DNA of 13,515 nucleotides from Caldisericota bacterium. GTDB lineage: Bacteria > Caldisericota > Caldisericia > Cryosericales > Cryosericaceae. The notes beneath the pieces were generated by a model. It did no database searches. It was given only the letters and a program-made list of their open reading frames with translations, and was not told the DNA's origin. Positions 4,714-13,327 of the stretch are shown here, in pieces; the stretch's first letter is position 1; every line of letters begins with the position of its first letter. Where the stretch lies: positions 1-13,515 of the forward strand of contig JAPLGH010000052.1 in the NCBI GenBank assembly GCA_026390285.1, written 5' to 3'. The position numbers were made by a program, and so were the translations under genes.

Positions 4714-6543
4714 CTACAGTTCCTGTACCCGACGGACGATGGCTGCGGCGTCGATGCTTTCGTAGGCTAGCAGTTCTTCGGGCTTGCCGCTCATTGGCAG
4801 CTTGCAGACGGCAAGTGAGAACACCGGCGTGGCGACGTCGGACAGCGCTGCGGCCACCGCTTCACCGATGCCGCCCTCAGCGTAGTGGTCCTCGACGGTG
4901 ATGATGGCTGCGGTCTCCGCTGCTGCTTTGTGCAGTGTCGTCAGGTCCAGCGGTTTGACGCTGTACAGGTCGATCACACGCGTAGGGATCCCCATGGCAG
5001 CCAGCGTTTCTGCTGCTTTCAGGGCTTCGTGGACCGTAATGCCGGCGCCCACTAGGGTCACGCGGTCGTCGTCACTGTGGCGGAGGGTCTTGCTGCCGCC
5101 GATGGGAAACTTTTCCCTGGTTTTGTAGAGGCGTGGCAGGGCCTGACGGGTGGTCCGCATGTAGCAGATGCCGTGGTGATCCGCCATCTGTCGAACCAGT
5201 GCTGCTGCGGCCGTGTCGTCAGCTGGATACAGTACGACGCTGTTCACCAGCGTGCGGAACATGGCTATGTCTTCCAGGCCCATCTGAGAAGGGCCGTCCG
5301 GCCCGATCGCGACGCCGACGTGTGAACCCACGAACTTGATGTTGGCCCGGTCCATGGCGTACTGTGCCATGCGGACCTGGTCGAATGCGCGGGTGAAAAA
5401 GGCTGCAAACGTCGAGACGAAGGGGATCCTGCCCCGTGTGCTGAATCCCAATGCGGCAGAGACCATGTTCTGCTCTGCGATGAACATCTCGAAGAACCGC
5501 TCAGGATACGCCTTGCCGAAGGTGGCAGCAAAGGTCGAGTTGCTGACCTCGGCGTCCAGCACCACCATATCCGGGTGTGACGGGGCGATGTCGACGAGCG
5601 CACGCCCGTACGCTTCGCGCGTCGACATCGCCTTCGCGCTTGCAGGCTGCTCGACCGGGAGAGGAGCCCAGACCGCCGGTACAGTCTGGACTGGTTTCTC
5701 GATGGTGCCGTGCATGTTCAAGTCGACCGGTCCCAGTTCGAGGACTGCGCGGTCGAACTCCTCACGCTTCAGCGTTCTTCCGTGCCAGCCGTCCTGGTTC
5801 TCGAGGAACGAAACGCCCCTGCCCTTGACAGTCCGGGCGATGAGGACGGTAGGGCAGCCGCACGCGTGGTCGATCTCACCATAGGCAGCCTGGACTGCGT
5901 CGATGTCGTGCCCGTCCTCGAGGACGATCGTGTGCCAGCCGAAGGCGCCGAAGCGCGCTTCGTACGTGTCAAGGTCCCAGTCCAGCATGGTCTCGCCGCG
6001 CTGGCCCAGCCGGTTGATGTCCAGGATGCCCACCAGGTTGTCCAGCTGGTAGTGCGACGCCAACTCCGCAGTTTCCCAGACGGAGCCTTCCGCTACTTCG
6101 CTGTCGCCCATGAGTACGTAGGTATTGTATGGCAGCTTGTCTAGGTATCGGCCGTTCATGGCGATGCCCACGCCGATGCCTAGCCCCTGGCCAAGCGACC
6201 CCGTAGCCGCTTCGGCATACGCGAAGCGTGGTGTTGGGTGCCCCTCCAGGGGTGAGCCCATCCTGCGATACGTGAGCAATTCCTCCTGTGACAGGACGCC
6301 GGCAGCCGCATACAGCGCGTAGAACAGCGGGGAGGCGTGCCCCTTGGAGAAGATGATCCGGTCGTTGCAGGGGTTCTGCGGGTGGTCCAGGTCGAAGCGG
6401 AAGGTGCCGCCAAAGAACAGGCCGGTCAACAGATCGGTCGCGGACATCGAGGACGTCGGATGGCCGGACCCTGCTTCCGTCGTCATGTGCAGGATGTCAT
6501 AGCGGACTCGCGTTGCAAGCTTTGCAAGTGTCAATGTTGCCAT
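4714..6543 (-). CDS. tkt: Transketolase, metazoan-like single-chain type
   Basis: This 609-residue enzyme moves two-carbon units between ketose and aldose phosphates in the pentose phosphate pathway, using thiamine diphosphate and a divalent metal. Visible sites are GSGHP (His28), SKGHASP (His69), the ThDP/metal motif GDSE at 146-149 ending in the metal ligand Asn177 (ILDINRLGQ), the catalytic Glu357 in AEQNMVS, TFAAFFTRAFDQ, and GSHVGVAIGPDGPSQM (His408). The length and motifs such as RLGQ, WHGRTLK, DGPSQM-LED and TVEDHYAEGGIGEAV follow the human TKT branch rather than the longer E. coli TktA branch. The usual GDG is GDS here. The ATG at 6541-6543 has GGGAGG 5 nt upstream; an in-frame ATG at 6567 lacks this. 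It lies 124 nt downstream of the P-type ATPase gene, with no convincing promoter between them. Confidence 0.95.
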   Translation of the reverse strand: MATLTLAKLATRVRYDILHMTTEAGSGHPTSSMSATDLLTGLFFGGTFRFDLDHPQNPCNDRIIFSKGHASPLFYALYAAAGVLSQEELLTYRRMGSPLEGHPTPRFAYAEAATGSLGQGLGIGVGIAMNGRYLDKLPYNTYVLMGDSEVAEGSVWETAELASHYQLDNLVGILDINRLGQRGETMLDWDLDTYEARFGAFGWHTIVLEDGHDIDAVQAAYGEIDHACGCPTVLIARTVKGRGVSFLENQDGWHGRTLKREEFDRAVLELGPVDLNMHGTIEKPVQTVPAVWAPLPVEQPASAKAMSTREAYGRALVDIAPSHPDMVVLDAEVSNSTFAATFGKAYPERFFEMFIAEQNMVSAALGFSTRGRIPFVSTFAAFFTRAFDQVRMAQYAMDRANIKFVGSHVGVAIGPDGPSQMGLEDIAMFRTLVNSVVLYPADDTAAAALVRQMADHHGICYMRTTRQALPRLYKTREKFPIGGSKTLRHSDDDRVTLVGAGITVHEALKAAETLAAMGIPTRVIDLYSVKPLDLTTLHKAAAETAAIITVEDHYAEGGIGEAVAAALSDVATPVFSLAVCKLPMSGKPEELLAYESIDAAAIVRRVQEL

Positions 6544-6667
6544 TGCTGCCTCCCGATGAGTGATCATCTACCTGTTATTCTGTGCGAACTGGAAGCGCAT
6601 GCAACATTGCTGGACGGACGGAGATCTTCCGCGCACCTCCGATGCCGGCAGGACGTTCTTGCGGAGC

Positions 6668-9232
6668 CTACGCCAGTGCCTTGGGCCTCAGCGCCTTGAA
6701 CAGCTCGAACCAGAGAACCGTGCTGGTGCCGACCGCTGCCGAGATGAGGACATCCATCGGGTGCTGCGCCGCCATCTTGAAGAGGCGCGAAGCCACAGGG
6801 ACATAGAGGGTGACAGCCAGCAGGCCGAGCGCTCCGGCGATGACCCACCACACCGATCTGTTGGGTGTGCGCAGGGCATGGATGATACTGCGTGTCCAGG
6901 ACCTGTTTGTCAGAATGAGCGCCACGTTGGCGAAGATGAGTGTCGTGAACGCCAGTCCACGCGCGTCACTTTCGGTTATTCCCCGCTTGTAGAACCCTAG
7001 GCCGAAAACGATCAGGACGGCGACCAGGATGCCGAAGCCCTGCAGAAGGCTGGTCAATACTAGCTTGCGGCTGAATGTCGCCTTCGACGAGTCACGTGGC
7101 GGCCGGTCCATGATGTCGGCCTCCTCGGGTTCTCCTTCGAACACGATGGAGCACGTCGGGTCGATGATGAGTTCCAGGAACACGATGTGTACCGGCTGAA
7201 GAATGAGAGGCCAGTGCAGCAGCACGGGGATCAGGCACAGGCCTGCGATCGGGACATGGACCGCAAGAATGTAGCCCATGGCTTTGCGGATGTTGTCGAA
7301 GATGCGACGCCCCATGCGTACTGCTGCCACGATGCTGTTGAAGTCGTCCTTGAGCAGGACGATGGCGGCGGACTCACGGGCGACGTCGGTGCCCCGTTCG
7401 CCCATGGCGATGCCGATGTGGGCGTTCTTGAGGGCCGGCGCGTCGTTGACTCCGTCGCCGGTCATGGCGACGATCTCGCCGTTTGCCTTCAGGGCCTGAA
7501 CCAGGCGAAGTTTCTGCTCGGGGACCATACGGGCAAACACGCTGACGTCGCTGATCTTCCTGCTGACCTCTTCTTCGGACATGGCCTCGAGCTCGAGCCC
7601 AGTGACGATGAGACCCGGGCGCTGTAGACCAATCTCGCGCGCTATCGATTGTGCCGTGCCGGGGTAGTCACCCGTGATCATGACGACACGCACGCCTGCA
7701 CGGCGGCACTGGGCGACGGCGGCGGGCACGGTCGCGCGGATGGGGTCTGCGAGCCCGATCAGACCGATGAATCTGAAGTCGAAGTCGTGCTGGTTGTCGG
7801 GGAGGTTCGCACTGTCGCTGGGGGCACGGGCGACTCCCAGGACACGCAGACCGTCGTTCGCCATGTCCAGGACCTGCTTCATAACCAGTCGCTGCTGTGC
7901 CTGTGGCATGTGACACAGGTCGAGGATCGCCTCCGGCGCACCCTTGGCGGCTACACTGCCGTCGCCGGAGTGCATCTGCCACGCGTGCGACAGGGCCAGC
8001 AACTGGCGCGAGAGCGGATACTCACGCTGGAACTGCCAGTCCTCGTGCAGGTGTTCGGTCCCCTTGAGGGCGCCCTGTCCCATGGCCAGGATAGCGCGTT
8101 CCATGGGGTCAAAGGGGTCGGCCTCACAGGCAAGGACTGAGTACTCGACCAGCTCATGGAATGGTTCGGGCAGGACGCCCGGGAGTCCGGTCGCGGGAAT
8201 GTGGAAGTACTCGCCGCCGGCTGCCAGCTTGCGGACAGTCATCCTGTTCACGGTCAGGGTGCCTGTCTTATCGACACACAACACGGTCGCCGACCCGAGG
8301 GTCTCGATGGCCGGCATGCGGCGGGTCAGGACCTGGTTCTGAGACATGCGCCAGGCGCCCATGGCCATGAAGATGGTCAGGACCACGGGGAACTCCTCGG
8401 GCAGGACGCCCATGGCCATGGCCAGGCCGGAGAGGAATCCGCGCTGCCAGGCAAGCGGGTTGTTGCCGTTAGTCAGGCTAAAGACCACCGTGACGATGAC
8501 GCACATGCCGACGCCGACCAGCCCCATGTCGCGAACCAGGTTGGTGACCTCTTTCTGCAGGGGTGGTTTCTCCGTGTCCAAGGACTGAAGCGCCTTGCCG
8601 ATTTTCCCGATTTCAGTGCGGAGCCCGGTGCCTCGCACTTCGGCGACACCCTGTCCGGAGACGACGAGCGTGCCCGAATAGACGAAGGGCAGATCTTCGC
8701 CGCCTGGACGGCCCATTTCCATCTCACCGTCCCATTCGGCCTTGCGAACAGGGACGGACTCGCCGGTGAGGAGCGACTCGTCGGCGTGCAGGTTGGTGCA
8801 GGACAGGATGACGGCATCCGCTGGGACGCGGTCTCCTTCCGACAGCATCATGACGTCACCGCGAGCAACATCGCGGCCTGCGATGCGGACCCATTCACCG
8901 TCACGCCTGACCAGGGCACGCGGGCTGGATAGGTCGCGCAGGGCGTCCAGCGCATTCTCGGTCTTCTTTTCCTGGTAGTAGGTGATGCTGATGACGACAA
9001 ACACGAACCCCAGGAGCATCAACGCTTCTTCCCGGTCGCCGAGGACGAGGTATAGCGTGCCACATGCGAGCAACAGAAGGAACATCGGTTCCCTGACGAT
9101 TTCGAGCAGGATATGGACCCATCCGCGTTTGCTCGCGGGGGGCAGCTCGTTCAGCCCTTCGCCCCGGAGGCGCTGTTGTGCCTCTGCGGTTGTCAGGCCC
9201 TGTGGTTGTTGCGTATTCGCTGTGCTTGTCAT
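6668..9232 (-). CDS. P2-type cation-translocating P-type ATPase with PEEFP motif
   Basis: This 854-residue membrane pump couples ATP hydrolysis to cation transport. Order of elements: N-terminal cation-ATPase domain (GLTTAEAQQRL), TM1-2, actuator domain with LTGES (156-159), TM3-4 with VLPEEFP, the phosphorylation site DKTGTLT (Asp321), KGAPE in the nucleotide domain (about 430), TGDGVNDAP (591-599), and a C-terminal block of TM helices. All catalytic motifs are intact. The ion-site residues differ from SERCA/PMR1: PEGLP is PEEFP (278-282), TM5 shows AVHVPIAG (His659) where SERCA has Asn768...Glu771, and TM6 reads ELIIDPTCS (687-695). The cation is therefore open; it could be Ca, Mn or another ion. 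The ATG at 9232 was chosen for the GGAGG (9241-9245) 8 nt upstream; ATG 9247 overlaps that site. Transketolase follows in the same direction. Confidence 0.94.
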   Translation of the reverse strand: MTSTANTQQPQGLTTAEAQQRLRGEGLNELPPASKRGWVHILLEIVREPMFLLLLACGTLYLVLGDREEALMLLGFVFVVISITYYQEKKTENALDALRDLSSPRALVRRDGEWVRIAGRDVARGDVMMLSEGDRVPADAVILSCTNLHADESLLTGESVPVRKAEWDGEMEMGRPGGEDLPFVYSGTLVVSGQGVAEVRGTGLRTEIGKIGKALQSLDTEKPPLQKEVTNLVRDMGLVGVGMCVIVTVVFSLTNGNNPLAWQRGFLSGLAMAMGVLPEEFPVVLTIFMAMGAWRMSQNQVLTRRMPAIETLGSATVLCVDKTGTLTVNRMTVRKLAAGGEYFHIPATGLPGVLPEPFHELVEYSVLACEADPFDPMERAILAMGQGALKGTEHLHEDWQFQREYPLSRQLLALSHAWQMHSGDGSVAAKGAPEAILDLCHMPQAQQRLVMKQVLDMANDGLRVLGVARAPSDSANLPDNQHDFDFRFIGLIGLADPIRATVPAAVAQCRRAGVRVVMITGDYPGTAQSIAREIGLQRPGLIVTGLELEAMSEEEVSRKISDVSVFARMVPEQKLRLVQALKANGEIVAMTGDGVNDAPALKNAHIGIAMGERGTDVARESAAIVLLKDDFNSIVAAVRMGRRIFDNIRKAMGYILAVHVPIAGLCLIPVLLHWPLILQPVHIVFLELIIDPTCSIVFEGEPEEADIMDRPPRDSSKATFSRKLVLTSLLQGFGILVAVLIVFGLGFYKRGITESDARGLAFTTLIFANVALILTNRSWTRSIIHALRTPNRSVWWVIAGALGLLAVTLYVPVASRLFKMAAQHPMDVLISAAVGTSTVLWFELFKALRPKALA

Positions 9233-9355
9233 GACAGAAACCTCCATGCAAATGATGTGGTGGGTTCCCGACCTTGATAAGAATTGACTCTGGCAAGCCC
9301 TACGTCCAGCTGCGGTTGCGCAGTGACTGGCAGGCGACCTGTCAGGAACATCACC

Positions 9356-9384
9356 ATGCTAAGGCCAAAGGCCGGTGACGTCAA
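9356..9384 (-). promoter_or_regulatory. Possible promoter of the P-type ATPase gene
   Basis: On the minus strand TTGACG (9379-9384; 5 of 6) is followed after 17 nt by TAGCAT (9356-9361; 4 of 6). The leader would be about 115-120 nt. The spacer contains the palindrome GGCCAAAGGCC (9363-9373), a possible operator or chance dyad. The rest of the 254-bp gap 9233-9486 has one small stem GGCGG/CCGCC (9432-9446) after the GNAT gene and nothing else I recognise. Confidence 0.4.
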
Positions 9385-9486
9385 GATGATGGGAATGCAT
9401 CGCCGCAAACGGGATGAATACCCGCTCCACAGGCGGCGTCACCGCCAATCGTGAAGAAGCTGGCCGGCAGTGGGTAGTCCGGGGTG

Positions 9487-10296
9487 CTACCTCTGCAGGG
9501 TGGGGCGCGTGTACGCGACCCTGAAGCCGGCCCTTTCCAGATTGCGATGCGACACACTTCCCGGCGTTGCCAGCACGGAGGCGGTCGTACAGCCGGCGGA
9601 AGCTGCTGCTCTCAGGCGCGTGGCGACGAGGCCATTCTGGATGCCTCGTCCGCGGAACGGCAACCTCGTGCTGGAGGAAAAGAGGGCTGCAAGGTGGTCG
9701 TGCAGGACCATGGCGCCTCCGCCGACAGGCTGTCCTCCGACCGTAGCCAGGTAACAGATGACGCCGGGACTGTGTGCGGCGGCGCGCGCAAGGACCACAT
9801 TGGTGTCCGACTCGTCGAGGCCGTCTGTCGCAGCAAAACCGGAAGCGACCGCCCGTGCCCATGTCTCGGTCTCCTCGGCGGCGATCGTACGGATCTCGAC
9901 GCCGAGCGGCACGGCAGGCAGGGGATTCTGGGATGGCAGGTCCATGGACAGGACATCGAGGAACCGGACGACATGGTAGCCACGTTCTGCTGTGAGGTCC
10001 AGCAGGGAGGGATCGGCCAGGGGACAGAGATCGAATTGTGCCGGCATTTCGCGATCGGCGAAGAAGCGTTCAATCTCCTGCATCTGACCGGCGGTGACGG
10101 GACTGTGCAGTCCCATGCCGGCAGCCCTGTTGACAGGGAGATCCGGCAACGTGTAGACACAGACGCCGTCACCGATTGATTCTGTGGTGGCAGACGGCCT
10201 CAGACGCATTCGTTTGAGGGTCTCGGCATAGTTGACCAGTTCCAGTGTCCACACACCTTCCAGCTGAGCGGCAATGTCTTGGTCGACGAATGGCAT
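9487..10296 (-). CDS. GNAT family N-acetyltransferase with long N-terminal domain
   Basis: This 269-residue protein carries a C-terminal GNAT domain (about 133-269). Visible elements are a strand VEIRTIAAEETETWARAV, a central ICYLATVGGQPVGGGAMVLHDHLAALFSSST, the acetyl-CoA loop RGRGIQ (215-220) and SVSHRNLERAGFRVAYTR as motif B. The N-terminal half (about 50-120: NRAAGMGLHSPVTAGQMQEIERFFADR...LTAERGYHVVRFLDVL) is typical of a group of larger GNATs where it packs as a second, degenerate acetyltransferase-like domain. The substrate is unknown. The ATG at 10296 has GGAGG (10302-10306) 5 nt upstream; an ATG at 10362, with GAGGGG 3 nt before it, would add 22 basic residues and is less likely. The gene lies 158 nt downstream of the TetR gene and may be on the same transcript. 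Confidence 0.88.
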   Translation of the reverse strand: MPFVDQDIAAQLEGVWTLELVNYAETLKRMRLRPSATTESIGDGVCVYTLPDLPVNRAAGMGLHSPVTAGQMQEIERFFADREMPAQFDLCPLADPSLLDLTAERGYHVVRFLDVLSMDLPSQNPLPAVPLGVEIRTIAAEETETWARAVASGFAATDGLDESDTNVVLARAAAHSPGVICYLATVGGQPVGGGAMVLHDHLAALFSSSTRLPFRGRGIQNGLVATRLRAAASAGCTTASVLATPGSVSHRNLERAGFRVAYTRPTLQR

Positions 10297-10321
10297 AATG
10301 ACCTCCATCCTCTGCTGCCCG

Positions 10322-10337
10322 GTCGGCGGGAGCCGAC
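10322..10337 (-). other. Perfect 6-bp hairpin upstream of the second GNAT gene
   Basis: GTCGGC (10322-10327) and GCCGAC (10332-10337) form a perfect stem with a 4-nt loop, about 16 nt upstream of the GNAT ribosome binding site. No U-run follows. It could mark a processing site or leader structure. The remainder of 10297-10454 shows nothing I recognise. Confidence 0.35.
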
Positions 10338-10454
10338 GCTTCATCGCCCGGGCTGGCGGCATTCACCCCTCGTCAAGGTTGATAAGGGTCAGATGTCTCG
10401 TTGCTTCGCGTTCTTCTCCAAGTACAGGAAGGTTGAGTCGTTCAGGAAAGGCAA

Positions 10455-11096
10455 TCAGGAGGGATCTCTTTCGATACCGTGGCGCAACAGGGTAACATAC
10501 GTGTCTACCTCGCCAAATATGACACTCCGCACGCTGGCGAGGTCAAGTGGCTGTTGTTGGAGGATGGTCACATACTGCTTCCCCAGACCGTCGAACGTCC
10601 AGGAGAGCAGGCGCATGGCTTGTTCGACAGTCACGCCCGGTCTGAAGGTGCTCGTGTCGATGTCCTGGAAGAGTCGCTGGTACGTCGAGGCGACGATCTC
10701 CGCGGTAGCTGCCTGCAGATCCGTCTGGAGTTCGGCAGGGGGGTTGGTCATGGCTTCCTGGAGGAATGCGAATATCGAGGGCTCCTCTTCGACCAAGGAC
10801 CATTTGGCCAGCGTGTACTGTCTGAGACGCTCAAACACGTCGGTACTGGTCGGTCCCAGGCGCTCGTCGAAGTGGCGTATCACTTCGGTGACGCACGTCT
10901 GAACAGCCTCCATGTATAGACCCTTTTTGTTGCCGAAATAATGAAATAGCAGCCCCTTGCTGACACCGGCCGCTTCGACGATGCGGTTCGTCGAGGCGGC
11001 CAGGTAGCCATTTGCAGCGAATTCACTGATCGCCGCAGTGATCAGGGCGGTCCGCCTGCAGTCGGGCGTGGAGGGGTGCGGTGATGCCGCCTGCAT
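10455..11096 (-). CDS. TetR/AcrR family transcriptional regulator
   Basis: This 213-residue protein is a TetR-type DNA-binding repressor. The N-terminal helix-turn-helix is clear: RRTALITAAISEFAANGYLAAS, then TNRIVEAAGVSKGLLFHYFGNKKGLY (about residues 14-61), which matches the family signature. The remaining 150 residues are helical and variable and should form the ligand-binding and dimer domain. The start codon overlaps the stop of the ABC permease (TAATG), and the site before it (ACGAGAG) is weak, so translation depends on coupling to the permease. This places it as the last gene of the transporter operon, which it most likely represses in response to a transported compound. The operator would lie upstream of the ABC genes, outside the window. 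Confidence 0.93.
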   Translation of the reverse strand: MQAASPHPSTPDCRRTALITAAISEFAANGYLAASTNRIVEAAGVSKGLLFHYFGNKKGLYMEAVQTCVTEVIRHFDERLGPTSTDVFERLRQYTLAKWSLVEEEPSIFAFLQEAMTNPPAELQTDLQAATAEIVASTYQRLFQDIDTSTFRPGVTVEQAMRLLSWTFDGLGKQYVTILQQQPLDLASVRSVIFGEVDTYVTLLRHGIERDPS

Positions 11097-13327
11097 TACT
11101 CTCGTGCAGCCTTGAGGCTGACAGCCATCTGCACGCCCATCACCTTGCGGCGCGCAGCTCTCAACGACACCAGGTACGTGGCTAGCATGATGACGGCACA
11201 GAACAGGATCGACAGTGGTGTGAGCCGTATCGGCAGGCTGAAACTGATGCCACTCGTTGTTGTGGAAAGCAGTTTTCCCAGGGAGGTCAGCAGCAGGGGG
11301 ATGCCGATGAGGAAGCCGGTTGCTACTGCGACGATCCCCGACCCAAGGACCATCCGGTTGAGCTCCTCTGCCCGGTATCCGAGGACCTTGAGCAGCGAGA
11401 TGGTGAAGCGCTCCTCCTCGACAGTCAGCGTCGTGACGATCGACAGAGCCAGCAGTGCAATGAAGACTGCTATAACCGCTACTGACCCGAGTATCATCCA
11501 GAGTGGCATAACGGCAGAGTTGAAGGCGGCGCGGCTCTGTGCCATGGAGACCATCATCATCACGTCCTGGGCGGGGATCTGCAGACTTGTCGCGCTGAGG
11601 ATGGCGTTGAAACTGCCGAGTGATGCTCCGACGATGCTATTCAACCGCTCCTGGGGCATGATGACGGCTGCCGTTGTATACATCTCGGCCACGGCGTCGA
11701 CCGTGAGTGTGACTTCCTGTCCGGTGACTGACTGCTGCCTCGTCCAGCTGTTGCCTGCTTTCAAGTTGAGCTTCTGCGCAAGCGCACGCGTGATGATGAC
11801 GCGGTCGATGGGGATGGCCTGGCCTTTGCTGTCATGAGGGACGAGCAGCGTCGACGTGGCGGGCAGTCCCATCACCTGGAACGTCAGCCGTCCGTCGGTC
11901 GTCGTGAATGGCACTGTGGTGATGCCCTCTCCGCCCCACGGGTTCTCGACCTTCGGTGTCGTCAGCACGTAGGTGTAGTTGTACTGCGTGTCCTGGAACG
12001 CACCGCGCACCAGCATGTTCATCGAGTCGCGCATCGCGCCGCCGAACAGGAGCAGGTAGCCTGCGAGCATAGCCCCGAGCATCAGCAGTGTCAGCCGTGT
12101 CAGGCCGCGCACCGCAGCCCGTACGGCGAACCGGTTCTGGAACGAGCCGCGTTTGAGGTGAAGGGACCTCTCCAGGAGCCCGGGCCGGGTGCTGAGGGCG
12201 GTCGCCTGCATCAGCTTGACCGGTGCCTGGCCCAGAAGACGCGTCGCAACCACTGCAACAGCTGGGACAGTGAAGAACACGGGAGCCACGATGCCGACGA
12301 TGGCAGCACTCCATGGGATGGTTGTCACGTACAGTGGAATACTGAAGTAGCTGACCATGAAGTTCAGCAGGGGGCGCATCGTGAAAATCGATGAGAGGAC
12401 CCCCAGCACCGACCCCGACAACGCAATGAGAGCCGGGAGTGCCAGTTCCTGCAGAACGAGTTCCCACGTCGAGTAGCCCATCGCCTTGAGTGTCCCGAGC
12501 TGGGCCCGCTGCATGCGGACCATGCGGCCCTGTGCCGCAGCCAGCAGCAGGCAGGTCAGAAGGAGGATGACCAGTGGCATGCTGGTCTCTGCTGACGCTG
12601 CTCCTTCAAGCTTGACGGTGGCCAGGGTATAGCGCGGGTTTGTCGTGATGTCCTGCCAGTACGTAAGGCCGATCGTCTCGGTCAGTGCCTGTCTTGCCGT
12701 GGCGGTTGTCCCATCGACCGTCCTGATGTGCCAGGTCGCGAGAGCCCTGGGGGCACAGCTGTCCATTGCAGCAGGTGTGATGACGGCAATGCCAAACGCC
12801 TTGGGGTCCAGAATGATGCCGGAATCATCCGTGGTGCGGATAGGGTACATGTAGTCCGGGACTGCTGCCAACCCAACAATGGTGAACGAACGATCCAGCA
12901 GGGTCATCTTCGTCCCCAGCGGGATCTTGAGGGCGGTGGCGACGGTCTGACCGAGGAGCATCTCGTCGTCTGCCTGCACGTCACGGCCGGCAGTGATGGC
13001 GGGAATGTCCACACGTGTCGTTCGTTCGAACACTCGCAGCGTGAGGCCGCTGTCGACCACAGCGTCAACCTCCCGGCGACGTTCGATTGTAAGGCCGTGG
13101 TCGTGTTCGAAGCTCGACAGGTCTGCAAAGGGTTTCTGCGGCAGGAAGGTGGCTGATTCGATCTGGGACTCGCGTTCGAACCGCGATCTGCTCTCGCGGA
13201 TATCGACTATCATCGCGTTGAGGCTGGCATACATCATGCAGGCAAGCATGACCAGGGTGATACTGCCGTAGACGAGCCACTGGTTCGAGCGGACGGTGCG
13301 GGGAAGGCGTTTCAGCAGGGTGTTCAC
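11096..13327 (-). CDS. ABC transporter permease, two FtsX domains (MacB/LolC-like)
   Basis: This 743-residue inner membrane protein has the layout of long FtsX-type permeases. TM1 is at about 17-37, an extracytoplasmic domain at 38-249, TM2-4 at about 250-266, 295-315 and 340-362, TM5 at 410-430, a second extracytoplasmic domain at 431-606, and TM6-8 at 607-632, 660-682 and 703-723. Each FtsX half has the coupling-helix signature in a cytoplasmic loop (LGTLKAMGYSTWEL near 277-290 and SLLKVLGYRAEEL near 644-656). Such proteins are mechanotransmitters that move lipoproteins, peptides or drugs outward using a separate ATPase. Start: GTG at 13325-13327, with AGAGGAAG 7 nt upstream, overlapping the ATPase stop by four bases (GTGA). 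The stop overlaps the TetR start. No adaptor (MacA-like) or TolC-like gene is visible, and the substrate is unknown. Confidence 0.93.
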   Translation of the reverse strand: MNTLLKRLPRTVRSNQWLVYGSITLVMLACMMYASLNAMIVDIRESRSRFERESQIESATFLPQKPFADLSSFEHDHGLTIERRREVDAVVDSGLTLRVFERTTRVDIPAITAGRDVQADDEMLLGQTVATALKIPLGTKMTLLDRSFTIVGLAAVPDYMYPIRTTDDSGIILDPKAFGIAVITPAAMDSCAPRALATWHIRTVDGTTATARQALTETIGLTYWQDITTNPRYTLATVKLEGAASAETSMPLVILLLTCLLLAAAQGRMVRMQRAQLGTLKAMGYSTWELVLQELALPALIALSGSVLGVLSSIFTMRPLLNFMVSYFSIPLYVTTIPWSAAIVGIVAPVFFTVPAVAVVATRLLGQAPVKLMQATALSTRPGLLERSLHLKRGSFQNRFAVRAAVRGLTRLTLLMLGAMLAGYLLLFGGAMRDSMNMLVRGAFQDTQYNYTYVLTTPKVENPWGGEGITTVPFTTTDGRLTFQVMGLPATSTLLVPHDSKGQAIPIDRVIITRALAQKLNLKAGNSWTRQQSVTGQEVTLTVDAVAEMYTTAAVIMPQERLNSIVGASLGSFNAILSATSLQIPAQDVMMMVSMAQSRAAFNSAVMPLWMILGSVAVIAVFIALLALSIVTTLTVEEERFTISLLKVLGYRAEELNRMVLGSGIVAVATGFLIGIPLLLTSLGKLLSTTTSGISFSLPIRLTPLSILFCAVIMLATYLVSLRAARRKVMGVQMAVSLKAARE

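Noticed and set aside
8156..8932. A 258-codon plus-strand frame inside the P-type ATPase
   Set aside because: His/Asp/Gly-rich antisense composition; the opposite strand encodes clear P-type ATPase motifs over the same bases.
9484..10179. A 231-codon plus-strand frame opposite the second GNAT gene
   Set aside because: No family signal and no good start site, while the minus frame has the acetyl-CoA loop RGRGIQ.
10322..10337. Intrinsic terminator between the TetR and GNAT genes
   Set aside because: The stem is perfect but short and no U-tract follows on the minus transcript; kept only as a leader hairpin.
11112..11837. A 241-codon plus-strand frame inside the permease gene
   Set aside because: It is Ser/Thr/Met-rich antisense of transmembrane segments, with no separate promoter or ribosome binding site.
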